Origin: UBA11740 sp049273695 | Lineage (GTDB): Bacteria > Acidobacteriota > Blastocatellia > Pyrinomonadales > Pyrinomonadaceae | Length of the DNA stretch: 64,000 nt | Reading direction: 5' to 3' | NCBI GenBank assembly: GCA_049273695.1 | Contig: JBASRE010000042.1 | Location: forward strand, 386,471 to 450,470 | Shown here: positions 37,683 to 47,508 of the stretch, one piece after another | Layout of the letters: each line of letters begins with the position of its first letter | Position numbering within the stretch: the first letter of the stretch is position 1 | Position numbers and translations under genes: made by a program | The notes under the pieces: model-generated | The model's database searches: none | What the model was told of the DNA's origin: nothing | What the model saw: the letters and a program-made list of their open reading frames with translations, nothing else

Positions 37683-37782
37683 CGCGGCCGCCAACAAAAA
37701 GCAGGTCGCAATGAAATCCGCGCGAAGATGGTGAGCGAATCGGTCGTTCGCCGAGTTCTCGTTAGCTAACGAATAAACAGGC

Positions 37783-38244
37783 GTGAAGAGACTGCGCATC
37801 ACCCAGGGAATCATCCTCGGCGTGGCGTTGGGATTTGCCATCGGTGTCGGAACCTACACGTTTGTTTACGCCCAGGGGTATTCGTACCTGACAGACAATC
37901 CCGCGGCGTGTGCGAACTGTCACATCATGAACGAGCACTACAGCGGGTGGCTGAAGTCCAGTCATCGCAACGCCGCCGTCTGTAACGACTGCCACACGCC
38001 GCCGCAATTCGTGGGCAAGTACATGACCAAGGCGCGCAACGGATTCTGGCATTCTTACTACTTCACCACCGGTTGGTTCGAAGACAACATCCGCATTTCC
38101 GAACACGGCTTTGAGGTCACCGAGAAAGCCTGCCGAAAGTGTCATCAGGAAATCGTGGACGCTATTGAAGGCGCGCACGCGGAAACGAAGGATTCACAAT
38201 TAAGCTGTATCCGTTGCCATCGTTCAGTGGGTCATCTTCATTAG
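37783..38244 (+). CDS. nrfH: NrfH, cytochrome c nitrite reductase small subunit
   Basis: This 153-aa tetraheme quinol dehydrogenase has one N-terminal TM anchor (about 5-27) and four CxxCH sites: CANCH, CNDCH, CRKCH and CIRCH. It takes electrons from the menaquinol pool and passes them to NrfA, which follows 129 bp downstream. The start is GTG. The length and heme spacing fit NrfH. The intervening gap carries repeat F copy 2, an unusual insertion inside what should be one operon. Confidence 0.93.
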   Translation: MKRLRITQGIILGVALGFAIGVGTYTFVYAQGYSYLTDNPAACANCHIMNEHYSGWLKSSHRNAAVCNDCHTPPQFVGKYMTKARNGFWHSYYFTTGWFEDNIRISEHGFEVTEKACRKCHQEIVDAIEGAHAETKDSQLSCIRCHRSVGHLH

Positions 38245-38245
38245 G

Positions 38246-38350
38246 GTCTCTGTGTGACTCCGTGCGATCTCGTTGTCTCTGTGGTGAAAAAATCTTTCTG
38301 AGAACAATCCACCACAGAGACACAGAGTTCACACAAAGAATCACTGAGAA
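38246..38350. repeat. Palindromic repeat family F, copy 2 (inside nrfHA)
   Basis: The left arm is GTCTCTGTGTGACTCCGTG with GTCTCTGTGGTG. The right arm is CACCACAGAGACACAGAG with GTTCACAC. It occupies nearly all of the nrfH-nrfA gap and could form a long hairpin in the shared mRNA. Confidence 0.8.
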
Positions 38351-38373
38351 CCTCGATAAAAGAGGATTTGGAA

Positions 38374-39780
38374 ATGGTCGAAGCGAACAAGAACGAATCA
38401 ATCCAAACAGAGAAGCCGCGAAAGGGAAGCCGGGTCAAGTTTGTCGGCGTAGTTGTGATTGCCGTGCTCGCGACCGTGTTTGGACTGGCGCTGCTGGTGA
38501 ATATCTTTCAGCGCAAGCAGGAGGCCCGCAATCCATTCTTCCGCGTCGTCGAGTTGACCGATGACACAGTCGATCCGGCAGTGTGGGGCAAGAACTTTCC
38601 GTTGCAATACGACGACTACCTGAAGACGGTCGATCAGGTGCGCACGCGCTATGGCGGCAGCGACGCGCTGCCACGTACGCCGACCCAGGCTGATCCGCGC
38701 TCAGTCGTTGCGCAATCACGGCTGGAAGAAGATCCGCGGTTGAAGACGATGTGGGCCGGCTATGCATTCTCAAAAGATTTTCGCGAAGAGCGCGGCCACG
38801 CTTACATGCTGGACGATCAAACTTTCACTGAGCGTCAGCAGGTTGCGAAACAGCCCGGCACGTGTCTGAACTGTCACGCGTCAACCTACGTCGTTTACAA
38901 GCAGCTGGGCGGCGGCGACATCATCAAAGGCTTTGAAGAGCTGAATAAGATGTCCTACTTCGACGCGCGCAAGACTGTCACGCATCCGGTGGCGTGCATC
39001 GATTGTCATGACTCGCAAACGATGCAACTGCGCGTCACGCGGCCGGCGTTCATTGAAGGCATGCGCGCTTACAAGGCTTCGCAGGGCATTCAGAATTACG
39101 ACGTTAACAAGCAGGCGACGCGCCAGGAGATGCGCGGGTTTGTCTGCGGCCAGTGTCACGACGAATATCACTTCAGCGGGCCAGAAAAGCGTCTCGTTTA
39201 TCCGTGGTCCAAGGGCCTGCGCATCGAAAACATCCTCGCGTTTTACGACGAAGTGAAGTTCAAGGATTGGGAGCACACGGAAACCGGCGCGCCTGTCTTG
39301 AAAGCTCAACATCCTGAATTCGAGATGTGGAACCAGGGAATTCACGCGCGTTCGGGCGTCGCGTGCGCGGACTGTCACATGCCTTACAAGCGTGAAGGAG
39401 CACTCAAGATCAGCGACCATCATGTGCGGTCGCCTTTGCTGAACATAAATCGCGCGTGCCAGACGTGTCACCGCTGGTCGGAAGAAGAATTGAAGTCCCG
39501 CGTCGAGACGATTCAGGAGCGAACTTTCAATCTCCGCAACATCGCGATGGATGCCCTCGTCGATTTGATCAATGACATCAAAGCTGCGCGAACAGCAAAC
39601 CGCGACGCCGCCGCGATTGCGAAAGCGCAAGATTTTCAACGACGCGCGCAGTTCTATCTTGATTTTATTGAGTCGGAAAACTCGAATGGGTTCCACGCGC
39701 CGCAGGAAGCCGCCCGAATCCTCGGCGAGTCGATCAACTTTTCGCGCAAAGGCCAGGTGGCGTTGCGCGGAGGAATCTAA
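38374..39780 (+). CDS. nrfA: NrfA, ammonia-forming cytochrome c nitrite reductase
   Basis: This 468-aa pentaheme enzyme reduces nitrite to ammonium with six electrons. ATG 38374 was chosen over TTG 38368 because AGAGGA is correctly spaced. A TM segment at about 22-44 indicates a membrane-anchored form. The heme sites are CLNCH, CIDCH, CGQCH, CADCH and CQTCH. The first, active-site heme is therefore CxxCH, not the classical CxxCK. The catalytic Tyr (CHDEYHF), His (QGIHARSG) and the Ca-site LKAQHP are present. CxxCH NrfA lineages are known, so activity is likely. It works with NrfH. Confidence 0.93.
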   Translation: MVEANKNESIQTEKPRKGSRVKFVGVVVIAVLATVFGLALLVNIFQRKQEARNPFFRVVELTDDTVDPAVWGKNFPLQYDDYLKTVDQVRTRYGGSDALPRTPTQADPRSVVAQSRLEEDPRLKTMWAGYAFSKDFREERGHAYMLDDQTFTERQQVAKQPGTCLNCHASTYVVYKQLGGGDIIKGFEELNKMSYFDARKTVTHPVACIDCHDSQTMQLRVTRPAFIEGMRAYKASQGIQNYDVNKQATRQEMRGFVCGQCHDEYHFSGPEKRLVYPWSKGLRIENILAFYDEVKFKDWEHTETGAPVLKAQHPEFEMWNQGIHARSGVACADCHMPYKREGALKISDHHVRSPLLNINRACQTCHRWSEEELKSRVETIQERTFNLRNIAMDALVDLINDIKAARTANRDAAAIAKAQDFQRRAQFYLDFIESENSNGFHAPQEAARILGESINFSRKGQVALRGGI

Positions 39781-39816
39781 TAGCAAGCCGCTCGATCAAA
39801 TAATCCGCGCGACGAT

Positions 39817-42800
39817 TTAGCGCTGCGGCCCCAACACCTGATCGGCTTCCCCTTTAACCGCGTCGAACTCCCTTTTCAAGACCGCATAGCGTTCAATCGC
39901 ATCGCGCCCGATCTTCTGATCGACGTTCGCGGTCATGCCTGCGAGATAGTTAATGTGCGCCTGAAGACCCGGCTTGCCGTAACGCACCGGCTCGGTCAAA
40001 AGTTTGGCCGCGAGTGCATTCAGACGCGCGGTTGATTCGCCATTCCCGGCGGTTGCGTTTGAGTTTCGCTGCGCTTCACGCACGCGGGCGACCAGCCGAT
40101 TCATATCGTTCACCAGCGTGCGCATGCGCATGTTGTGTTCGTACTGTTCCTGCAAATCAGCAACCGTGACGCCATCAGCGGCGATGCGCGGATCGATCAG
40201 CACGTTGAAATTTTCAATGAAGGATTTGTTGCCGACCTTCAGTCGTACTTGATACTGGCCGGGCGGAAGCGTGACGCCGTCTTTGTTCTTCAAATCCCAG
40301 ACGACGCGATTGAGCCCCGCATTCTGCGTAACGCGCGGCGGTGGCGCGCCACCTCTGCGTGAAGAAGGTGCGTCGGGATCGTCAGGATCCGCGTTTACAC
40401 CTCCGGACCCGGGCATGCCAGCGCCAGGGCGGCCTTCGCGACCCGTGGATGTCACGGCGCTGTTGTAAGAATTCAGAGCTGCGCCTTTCGTATCCGCAAA
40501 CTCGATTGTAACCACGCCCGGACTATTCGCCGGCAGGTAGTATTCGATCGTCGGTCCGAGATTTGCCGGCGAGATGCGCGTGCGATAGCCATCGCGCGAG
40601 TCGAACAGATGTATGTTTCCACTCGTAATTTGCGGCGAAAGCTGATGCAGCGAACTGATGTTGTCGAGAATCCAAAACGCACGGCCTTGCGTCGAAACAA
40701 TCAGATCCTTGTTGTGAACTTTAATGTCCGTGATCGGGACGTTCGGCAGGTTCAACTGAAACGGTTGCCAGTGGGAACCGTTGTCGAACGAAATGAACAT
40801 GCCGAATTCAGTTCCGGCGTACAGCAGACCTTCGCGATCCGGATCCTCGCGCACGACGCGCGTCGGCCAGTCCGCCGGGATGCCGTTCTTCCCATCCGTC
40901 AGACGCGTCCAGGTTTTTCCGTAATCGTCCGTGCGATAGATGTAAGGCGCATAATCGCCGAGCAGATAACGATAAACAGCGAAGTACGCTGAGCCTTTGC
41001 GATGCGGCGAAGCTTCAATGAATTGCACACGCCCGCCCGTCGGTAGATCAGGCGGCGTGATGTTCGTCCAGGTCTTGCCGTTGTTACGCGTGATATGAAA
41101 CGGGCCATCGTTGGCACCTGTCCAAATCACGCCTTTCTCGAGCGGCGATTCAGTAATTGCGTAGAGCGTGCTGTAAAACTCTTCGCCGGTGATGTCGCGC
41201 GTGATCGGTTCGCCACTGATCCCCTGACAACACTCAGGTTTCGCAGTTAAGTCCGGCGAGATCTTCTCCCACGTCGCGCCTTTGTCGCGCGTGCGATGAA
41301 CGTGTTGCGAGCCGTAGTACAGCACGTCCGGATCGTGCGGCGACGTCGCCATGGGCGAGACACGTTGGAACCTTAAAATCAGATCGCTCGCGGGATTTCC
41401 GTAGAGTGACTGCGCGCCGACCCAGTAACTCTTCTCTTGTCCGACTCTCAGGTTCATCACTCCGTACTGTCCTTTGCAGGATCCGTACACTACATTCGGG
41501 TCGCGCGGATGCGGCATGATCGGTCCAGTTTCACAGCCGGGGCCGGCGCGCCAATCGTCCGTCGCATAAGGATTGGCCTGACTGGAAATGATGAGGGTCG
41601 TGTTGTCCTGCTGCGCGCCGTAGAGCTTGTAAGGAAATTGGTCGTCCACCCAGACGCCGTAAATCTCTGCGCTCGGTTGGTTCATCTGGCTCGACCAGGT
41701 GCGGCCGCCATCGTACGAAACGTTCGCGCCGCCGTCGTTCGCCTGGATCATCGTGTTGCCGTCTTTGGGATTGATCCAGATGTCGTGATGGTCGCCGTGC
41801 GGCGGACGCATCACCGAAAAGGTCTTCCCGCCGTCAGTCGATTTGAAAAACCCTTCCGCCCCCGCGTAAACGACGTCGCCGTTCGTTGGGTCAGCTCCCA
41901 ACGTCGTGTAGTAAAACGGACGTTGAATCATCTGCGCGCCGACGTTTCCAGGCTGGGGATTCATCGCCGTCCACGTTTGGCCTGCATCATCCGATCGATA
42001 CAAGCCACCGCCGGGCTTTGCTTCAACCAAAGCGTAAATGCGATTCGGTTTTGCCGCGGTGACCGCGAGATTGCCCTTGCCGATTAACTCGTTCGGCAAT
42101 CCCGTCGCGATCTTCGTAAAGTGTTCGCCACCATCAGTTGATTTGTAGAAGCCGCCTTCACGCGCGCCGCTGATGATCGTCCAGGGCTTGCGCTCGAGCC
42201 GCGACATCCACGCATAAACAACGTTCGGATTGCCGGGTTGCAGCTCGACATCCATCGCGCCGAGTTGATCGGAAACGAACAAGACTTTGCGCCAGCTCTT
42301 GCCGCCGTCAGTGGTCTTGAAGACGCCGCGTTCTGAGTTCGGTTTGAAGATATCGCCTCCGGCCGATACCCAAACGATGTTTGGATTCGTCGGATGAATG
42401 CGCACAGCGCCGATCTGTCCGGCATCGTAGAGCCCGGCAAAATTCCACGTCTGCCCGCCGTCGGTCGTTTTGTAAACGCCGCGGCCGGTTGAGACATTGC
42501 TGCGTACTCCATCAGAACCAGTGCCCAGGTAAATTACTTTGGGATCGGAATCGGCCACCGCGATCGATCCGGTTGAGCCCAGCGGAACCTTGCCGTCGGT
42601 GATCGGAATCCAGCTCGCGCCGCCGTCGATTGTGCGAAACACACCGCCACTCGCGACGCCCATGTAAAAGGTCTTCGGCTGCGAAGGCACGCCAGTTACC
42701 GTCGTGACGCGACCGCCACGCGAAGGACCGACCAGCCGATAACGCAATCCCTGAAAGAACGACTGATCGACCGACGCCATCATTGGCTGACGCGTGGCGG

Positions 42801-42867
42801 CGGTCTGTCCGTGGATCGTTGAAACGAGCAGAAGAGTGACGAAGATCAAAATGGACTTTTGAAGCAT
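39817..42867 (-). CDS. Secreted sortilin (VPS10)/Asp-box beta-propeller protein, 1016 aa
   Basis: The start at 42867 was chosen for its signal peptide (MLQKSILIFVTLLLVSTIHG) and GGGGAG upstream. A longer frame to 42894 adds only nine residues. Asp-box motifs recur (TIDGGASW, TTDGGQTW, TTDGGKSW, STDGGEHF, RNNGKTW), forming a two-part propeller of about 750 residues. A beta-sandwich and a helical C-terminal part of about 250 residues follow. The design parallels the protein at 27779. Extracellular binding is the likely role. It is transcribed alone towards nrfA. Confidence 0.88.
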   Translation of the reverse strand: MLQKSILIFVTLLLVSTIHGQTAATRQPMMASVDQSFFQGLRYRLVGPSRGGRVTTVTGVPSQPKTFYMGVASGGVFRTIDGGASWIPITDGKVPLGSTGSIAVADSDPKVIYLGTGSDGVRSNVSTGRGVYKTTDGGQTWNFAGLYDAGQIGAVRIHPTNPNIVWVSAGGDIFKPNSERGVFKTTDGGKSWRKVLFVSDQLGAMDVELQPGNPNVVYAWMSRLERKPWTIISGAREGGFYKSTDGGEHFTKIATGLPNELIGKGNLAVTAAKPNRIYALVEAKPGGGLYRSDDAGQTWTAMNPQPGNVGAQMIQRPFYYTTLGADPTNGDVVYAGAEGFFKSTDGGKTFSVMRPPHGDHHDIWINPKDGNTMIQANDGGANVSYDGGRTWSSQMNQPSAEIYGVWVDDQFPYKLYGAQQDNTTLIISSQANPYATDDWRAGPGCETGPIMPHPRDPNVVYGSCKGQYGVMNLRVGQEKSYWVGAQSLYGNPASDLILRFQRVSPMATSPHDPDVLYYGSQHVHRTRDKGATWEKISPDLTAKPECCQGISGEPITRDITGEEFYSTLYAITESPLEKGVIWTGANDGPFHITRNNGKTWTNITPPDLPTGGRVQFIEASPHRKGSAYFAVYRYLLGDYAPYIYRTDDYGKTWTRLTDGKNGIPADWPTRVVREDPDREGLLYAGTEFGMFISFDNGSHWQPFQLNLPNVPITDIKVHNKDLIVSTQGRAFWILDNISSLHQLSPQITSGNIHLFDSRDGYRTRISPANLGPTIEYYLPANSPGVVTIEFADTKGAALNSYNSAVTSTGREGRPGAGMPGSGGVNADPDDPDAPSSRRGGAPPPRVTQNAGLNRVVWDLKNKDGVTLPPGQYQVRLKVGNKSFIENFNVLIDPRIAADGVTVADLQEQYEHNMRMRTLVNDMNRLVARVREAQRNSNATAGNGESTARLNALAAKLLTEPVRYGKPGLQAHINYLAGMTANVDQKIGRDAIERYAVLKREFDAVKGEADQVLGPQR

Positions 42868-42904
42868 GGTTGGAGTCTCCCCGGAAAGCGGCAAGAGAAT
42901 ATCA

Positions 42905-43034
42905 CGTTGTCAGTGGTCGGTTGTCAGTTGTCCGTGGTCAGTTTGTCAGTGGCATCACACATCACGAATCGTCAGTTCCGCTGGACAACTGACAACAGAT
43001 CACCGACCACTGATCACTGACAACTGACCGCTGA
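42905..43034. repeat. Palindromic repeat family M, copy 1
   Basis: Short iterated units of GTCAGTGGTC and GTTGTCAG on the left face their complements (GACAACTGAC, GACCACTGATC) on the right, giving a large imperfect hairpin. A partial second copy opens at 63945. It separates two divergent genes. Confidence 0.75.
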
Positions 43035-43048
43035 CATCGACGTCGTAC

Positions 43049-43077
43049 TTTACTCTTGCAGGTGAGGCTCGTAATAT
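43049..43077 (+). promoter_or_regulatory. Promoter of the M14 peptidase gene
   Basis: TTTACT at 43049-43054 and TAATAT at 43072-43077 are spaced by 17 bp. The -10 overlaps an upstream in-frame ATG at 43076. That supports ATG 43136, with its GGAGG site, as the true start. Confidence 0.5.
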
Positions 43078-43135
43078 GCCGCTCGCACGCCAGGGTTTAG
43101 TCCAACTTCAAACCAGTCTTCCGATGGAGGTAGCC

Positions 43136-46100
43136 ATGCATCGAACCAGAAATCTTGCGCTTGTCGTGATCTGCGCCGCGGCCTTGTTGCTCTCGTTCAC
43201 TCTGCCGCACGCCTCGGCCCAGAAAAAGCCTGCCGCGAAAACAAAGTCTGTCGAAAAGAATGGTGACGCTCTGTTCTCAAGCGCCAGCGCGCCGAATCCC
43301 GACCCGGTATTCGCTGAGAAAGTTAAGGAGTACACGACCGAGCCGTACTTCTCGACTGAGTTAGTCGATCACCTGCCGCTGTCAGACACGGTTCCGTCTC
43401 CCCAGAAAGTGCTGGGCTACGTCGTTGGGACGCCAAACAAACTGACCTACACAAAGGATCTCCATCGCTACTATCGTGAGCTCGACAACGCGAGCCCGCG
43501 CGTGCGCGCGTTCACCGCGGCGGAAAAATCAGAAGAAGGGAAAGAGCAGCTTTTGATCGCCGTTGGCGATGAAGCCTCGATCGCGAAACTCGATCGTTAC
43601 AAAGAGATCACTGCGAAGCTCGCCGACCCGCGCAAGATTAACGATGCGGAGGCGCAGAAGCTCATCGGTGAAGGCAAAGTTTTCTACTGGGCTTCCGGTT
43701 CAATCCATTCTCCCGAAACCGGCTCGCCAGAGATGCTCATGGAACTCGCGTATCGCCTGGCCGTTGAGGAGAGTCCATTCATCCAGGCGATTCGGAAAAA
43801 TGTGATTGTGCTGATCACGCCGGCGCTTGAAGTCGACGGTCGCGATCGCATGGTCGATCTATACAACTATCGGAAAGCGAACCCCGGCAAGAATTCCCCG
43901 GGCCTGATTTTCTGGGGCAAGTATGTCGCGCACGATAACAATCGCGACGGATTGGGAATGGCGTTGGCGCTGTCGCGCAATCAGATGAAGACGTTCCTCG
44001 AATATCATCCCGCGATTCTGCACGACTTGCATGAGTCTGTGCCGTTTCTTTACACGTCGACGGGCACCGGTCCTTATAACGCCTGGCTTGATCCGATCAC
44101 GGTGAACGAGTGGCAGCTGCTCGCGTATCACGAGGTCGAAGAGATGACGAAGCGCGGCGTGCCCGGCGTGTGGACGCACGGCTTCTACGACGGGTGGGCG
44201 CCGAATTACATGTTCTATGTCGCGAACGGCCACAACGCCATCGGCCGCTTCTACGAAACATTTGGCAACGGCGGTGCGGACACGATGGATCGCACCGTTG
44301 GCGCGCAGTCGAATCGCGATTGGTTTCGCCCAAATCCTCCGCAGCCCCGCGTCAGGTGGTCTCTGCGAAACAACGTCAACATGCAGCAGTCGGCAATTCT
44401 GCTGGCGATGAATTTTGTCTCGAACAACAAGGAACGGTTTCTCCAGAACTTTTATTTGAAGAGCAAACGGTCGGTGGCAAAAGCGACGAATGAAGGACCG
44501 GCTGCATACGTGATTCCTTCCGATCAATCTCGACTGGGCGAGGCCGCGGACCTGGTTAATCTGCTTCGGATGATGGGCGTGGAAGTTCACAAAGCCGACA
44601 AAGAAATTAGCGTTAAGGACCAAAAGTATCCGGCCGGCTCGTACGTCGTGCGAATGGATCAGCCGTACTCGCGCATGGCCGACATGCTGATGGACACGCA
44701 GTACTACAACGTGAACGATCCGCGCCCGTACGACGATACGGGTTGGACGCTGGGCGCGCTGCGCAATGTGAAGACGGTGCGCGTTACCGACAAAGCTGTT
44801 CTGCAAGCGCCGATGACGATGCTCATCGCTGACGCAAAGGCTCTTGGGAAAATCACCGGTTCATCTTCACCGGCCGCTTACATCATCAATCACAACACTG
44901 AGAACGTTTTGGCAACGCTGCGCTTCAGGTTAAAGGACCAAAAGATCAGCGCGGCCGAAGATCCGTTCAAAGTCGGCGATCAGCAATTCAACGCCGGCTC
45001 GTTCATCATTAAGTCTGAAGGAATGGGCTCAGGTGAGCGGGAAGGTTTGGAATCGTTGGTCAAGATACTGGGACTGACGGCGCTTCGCGTTGACAAGCTT
45101 CCGGACGTGAAGTCACACGAGTTGGCGGTACCGCGCATCGCCATCATGCACACCTGGACGAACACTCAGAACGATGGCTGGTACCGGATCGAATTTGATC
45201 GTTATCAAATTCCGTATTCCTACATTTCGGATCAAGTCGTGCGCAACACGCCGAACCTGCGCGAGAAATTCGACGTGATCATCTTTCCCCCGCTGGGTGG
45301 CTCAGCGCAGGCGATCGTGAACGGCATTCCAATGCGCGGCGACGCGATCCCGTGGAAAGGATCAGAGCTGACGCCCAACATGGGACTGTCACCCGATCAA
45401 TCCGACGACATTCGCGGCGGCATGGGCTTGCCCGGCGTAGCGAACCTGCAGAAGTTCGTACGGGACGGAGGCCTTTTCATCACCGTCGCGAACACCACAC
45501 AACTTCCCATCGAATACGGATTGACGACCGGCGTGTCGATCCAGGAAACGCGGCAGTTGCAGGCGCGCGGTTCAATCTTCAATGCGCGCTTTACCGATCG
45601 CAAAAGTCCGATCGCGTACGGCTATGACGAGACGCTGGCGATCTATTTCAATCAGGCGCCTGTGTTTCAAGTTGCCGCCGGCGGTGGCGGAGGCGGCGGA
45701 TTTGGCGGAGGTGGCGGCGAAGGTGGCGCGGGCACCAGGCCCACGGGACGCGGTACGTTGACCGATCCGGACATCGTGCAGGCAATGCCGCAGGCTTCGC
45801 CGGCGCAAAGACCGGCCGGACCTGCGGGCGAGCCGACTGCGGAACAGCGTCAACAACTCGGGGCGTTTTACGTGCCGCCGACAGAACGGCCGCGTGTGAT
45901 TCTGCGCTTTGCGACGGACGAGAAGAACCTGTTGATTAGCGGGATGTTGGCGGGTGGATCAGAGCTGGCAAATGCGCCGGCCGTAATCGACGTGCCGGTC
46001 GGCAAAGGCCACATCGTCATGTTCGCCACGAATCCGATGTGGCGGCATCAGAATCAAGGCAGCTTCTTTTTGATCTGGAATGCGGCGCTCAACTTCGATT

Positions 46101-46171
46101 CGCTGAACACCGAACGACCGGCGCCGGCTGCGCCGAGGCGACCGGGTGGCGCCGAGACTGACGATCAATAG
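43136..46171 (+). CDS. Secreted M14-family zinc carboxypeptidase-like protein
   Basis: The protein is 1011 aa from ATG 43136, preceded by GGAGG, with a signal peptide ending near HASAQ. The zinc-binding HxxE appears in SIHSPETGSPE, and the third ligand His is probably in ILHDLHESVP. A long C-terminal half (about 480-1000) carries a glutamine-amidotransferase-like region without an obvious nucleophile. A Gly-rich loop lies at about 855-875 (encoded near 45680-45740). It is a paralogue of the protein at 60420. It probably trims peptides or cell-wall fragments outside the cytoplasm. Confidence 0.87.
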   Translation: MHRTRNLALVVICAAALLLSFTLPHASAQKKPAAKTKSVEKNGDALFSSASAPNPDPVFAEKVKEYTTEPYFSTELVDHLPLSDTVPSPQKVLGYVVGTPNKLTYTKDLHRYYRELDNASPRVRAFTAAEKSEEGKEQLLIAVGDEASIAKLDRYKEITAKLADPRKINDAEAQKLIGEGKVFYWASGSIHSPETGSPEMLMELAYRLAVEESPFIQAIRKNVIVLITPALEVDGRDRMVDLYNYRKANPGKNSPGLIFWGKYVAHDNNRDGLGMALALSRNQMKTFLEYHPAILHDLHESVPFLYTSTGTGPYNAWLDPITVNEWQLLAYHEVEEMTKRGVPGVWTHGFYDGWAPNYMFYVANGHNAIGRFYETFGNGGADTMDRTVGAQSNRDWFRPNPPQPRVRWSLRNNVNMQQSAILLAMNFVSNNKERFLQNFYLKSKRSVAKATNEGPAAYVIPSDQSRLGEAADLVNLLRMMGVEVHKADKEISVKDQKYPAGSYVVRMDQPYSRMADMLMDTQYYNVNDPRPYDDTGWTLGALRNVKTVRVTDKAVLQAPMTMLIADAKALGKITGSSSPAAYIINHNTENVLATLRFRLKDQKISAAEDPFKVGDQQFNAGSFIIKSEGMGSGEREGLESLVKILGLTALRVDKLPDVKSHELAVPRIAIMHTWTNTQNDGWYRIEFDRYQIPYSYISDQVVRNTPNLREKFDVIIFPPLGGSAQAIVNGIPMRGDAIPWKGSELTPNMGLSPDQSDDIRGGMGLPGVANLQKFVRDGGLFITVANTTQLPIEYGLTTGVSIQETRQLQARGSIFNARFTDRKSPIAYGYDETLAIYFNQAPVFQVAAGGGGGGGFGGGGGEGGAGTRPTGRGTLTDPDIVQAMPQASPAQRPAGPAGEPTAEQRQQLGAFYVPPTERPRVILRFATDEKNLLISGMLAGGSELANAPAVIDVPVGKGHIVMFATNPMWRHQNQGSFFLIWNAALNFDSLNTERPAPAAPRRPGGAETDDQ

Positions 46172-46180
46172 CGAGGGTGC

Positions 46181-46228
46181 GGTACGCACGCCTCGGGCGT
46201 GCTCAAGCGCGCCAGAGGCGCGCGTACC
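46181..46228. repeat. Short palindromic repeat J
   Basis: GGTACGCACGCCTCGGGCGTGC faces GCGCGCCAGAGGCGCGCGTACC, each arm itself a hairpin. It sits between the convergent M14 and TPR-thioredoxin genes and may end transcription from both sides. Confidence 0.65.
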
Positions 46229-46234
46229 TTCAAA

Positions 46235-47332
46235 TTAATTAGACGGCGCGGCTTTCTGTATTAACTTTATTTGTTTGTCGATGGCGCCCGCCAATTCGGC
46301 TTCTTTCTCAAAACTCAGGCCACTTGATCGAAAGCGAATTACGCCTTCGTGGTCGAGCACGATGTAGGTTGGATACCTGTTGACCCTGAAGGCGCGTTGC
46401 ACGGCACGCTGCCGGTCGAGGAACTGCGGCCAAACCATCTCTTGTTTGACGATAAAGTTACTCCACTTGTCTTCGTCATTATCTGAGCTGATGCCCAGGA
46501 GCACGAATTTCTCGCTCTTCGAAAACCTCTTGTTCATATTGCGTAACGACGGCAGTGAGTCCACGCATGGCCCGCACCAGGTCGCCCAGAAATCCAGCAG
46601 CACAACTTTACCTTTAAGATCGTCGAGCGAAATGTATTCGCCTTGCGAAGTTGTAATTGAGAAGTCCGGCGCGAACGGCTCACGCGCACGGCGCGGGTTC
46701 TCGATTATCTTTCGCGCATCAGCAGAGAAGAATTGATCGGGCGCCAGCTCTAGGTACTTCTTTAACGCGGCTGTTCCTTCCGGATCGCGGTTTTGCTGAA
46801 GCAGCACGACACCGAGGTTGTAGTGCGTCTCAGCGTAATCCTCCTTCGCCGCCACGGCCAGGCGCAAGGCTGCTTCCGCTTCTTGCAGCTTCTTCTGATC
46901 TTTTCCTCCGGCTGATTGTTTCTGAATCGCAATGGCTTTCAGGTTGTAAGCTTGCGCCTGCAACGCCATGTCGTTGGCGGCGAACTCAACCACCTTGTCG
47001 GCACTTTGAGCAACATTCTTGTAGGCCTCGAGACCCATGTAGGCATCCGCCATCAGCAAGTGGGCTTCGGCCGAAGTCTTACCCTTCAGATCGTTGGCCC
47101 GTTTGAAAGCCTTGAGCGCGTCTTCCCACTTTCGCTGGCGCATGAAGTTGCGGCCGGCCTGGATCTCTTCTTCATAAGTCGCGCCGTTGGGTTGTTGAGC
47201 GCGGGTGGTGCGGCCAGTTAAGAGAGCCGGCGCCGCCGTCACCACGGCGAGCACAAAAAGCGCTAGCAAGAACCCGATTCCGGGTATTCCAGGGCGAGCG
47301 TCAGGGTGAAGATTCGTTCGGTACAACAGCAT
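46235..47332 (-). CDS. Membrane-anchored TPR-thioredoxin (TlpA/ResA-like)
   Basis: This 365-aa protein has an N-terminal TM helix (about 20-40), three to four TPRs (about 50-200) and a C-terminal redoxin domain with WCGPC in LLDFWATWCGPCVDS. The later cis-Pro motif is RYPTYIV. TlpA/ResA-type proteins reduce disulfides in the periplasm, for example apocytochrome c cysteines, which would suit the c-type cytochromes NrfHA. That link is inferred. AAGGAG precedes the ATG. Confidence 0.9.
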   Translation of the reverse strand: MLLYRTNLHPDARPGIPGIGFLLALFVLAVVTAAPALLTGRTTRAQQPNGATYEEEIQAGRNFMRQRKWEDALKAFKRANDLKGKTSAEAHLLMADAYMGLEAYKNVAQSADKVVEFAANDMALQAQAYNLKAIAIQKQSAGGKDQKKLQEAEAALRLAVAAKEDYAETHYNLGVVLLQQNRDPEGTAALKKYLELAPDQFFSADARKIIENPRRAREPFAPDFSITTSQGEYISLDDLKGKVVLLDFWATWCGPCVDSLPSLRNMNKRFSKSEKFVLLGISSDNDEDKWSNFIVKQEMVWPQFLDRQRAVQRAFRVNRYPTYIVLDHEGVIRFRSSGLSFEKEAELAGAIDKQIKLIQKAAPSN

Positions 47333-47508
47333 GGGATACTCCTTTTTGCGGCGAATAATAGCATTATCGGCTCGGGGCTAACGAGCCGGGTCGGGCCTTC
47401 CCAAAAAAGGCTTGGCAGCGGGTGACATCCTTCGATTATAATTGGCGCGCTAACCGTACTACTTTCATTCTGACACTGAGAGGATTTGAACCCGATAGGA
47501 GGTAGTGT

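Noticed and set aside
42905..43034. Possible CRISPR array (iterated GTCAGT units)
   Set aside because: Units are only about 10 bp, without spacers, and the right half is the complement of the left. It is a palindromic repeat.
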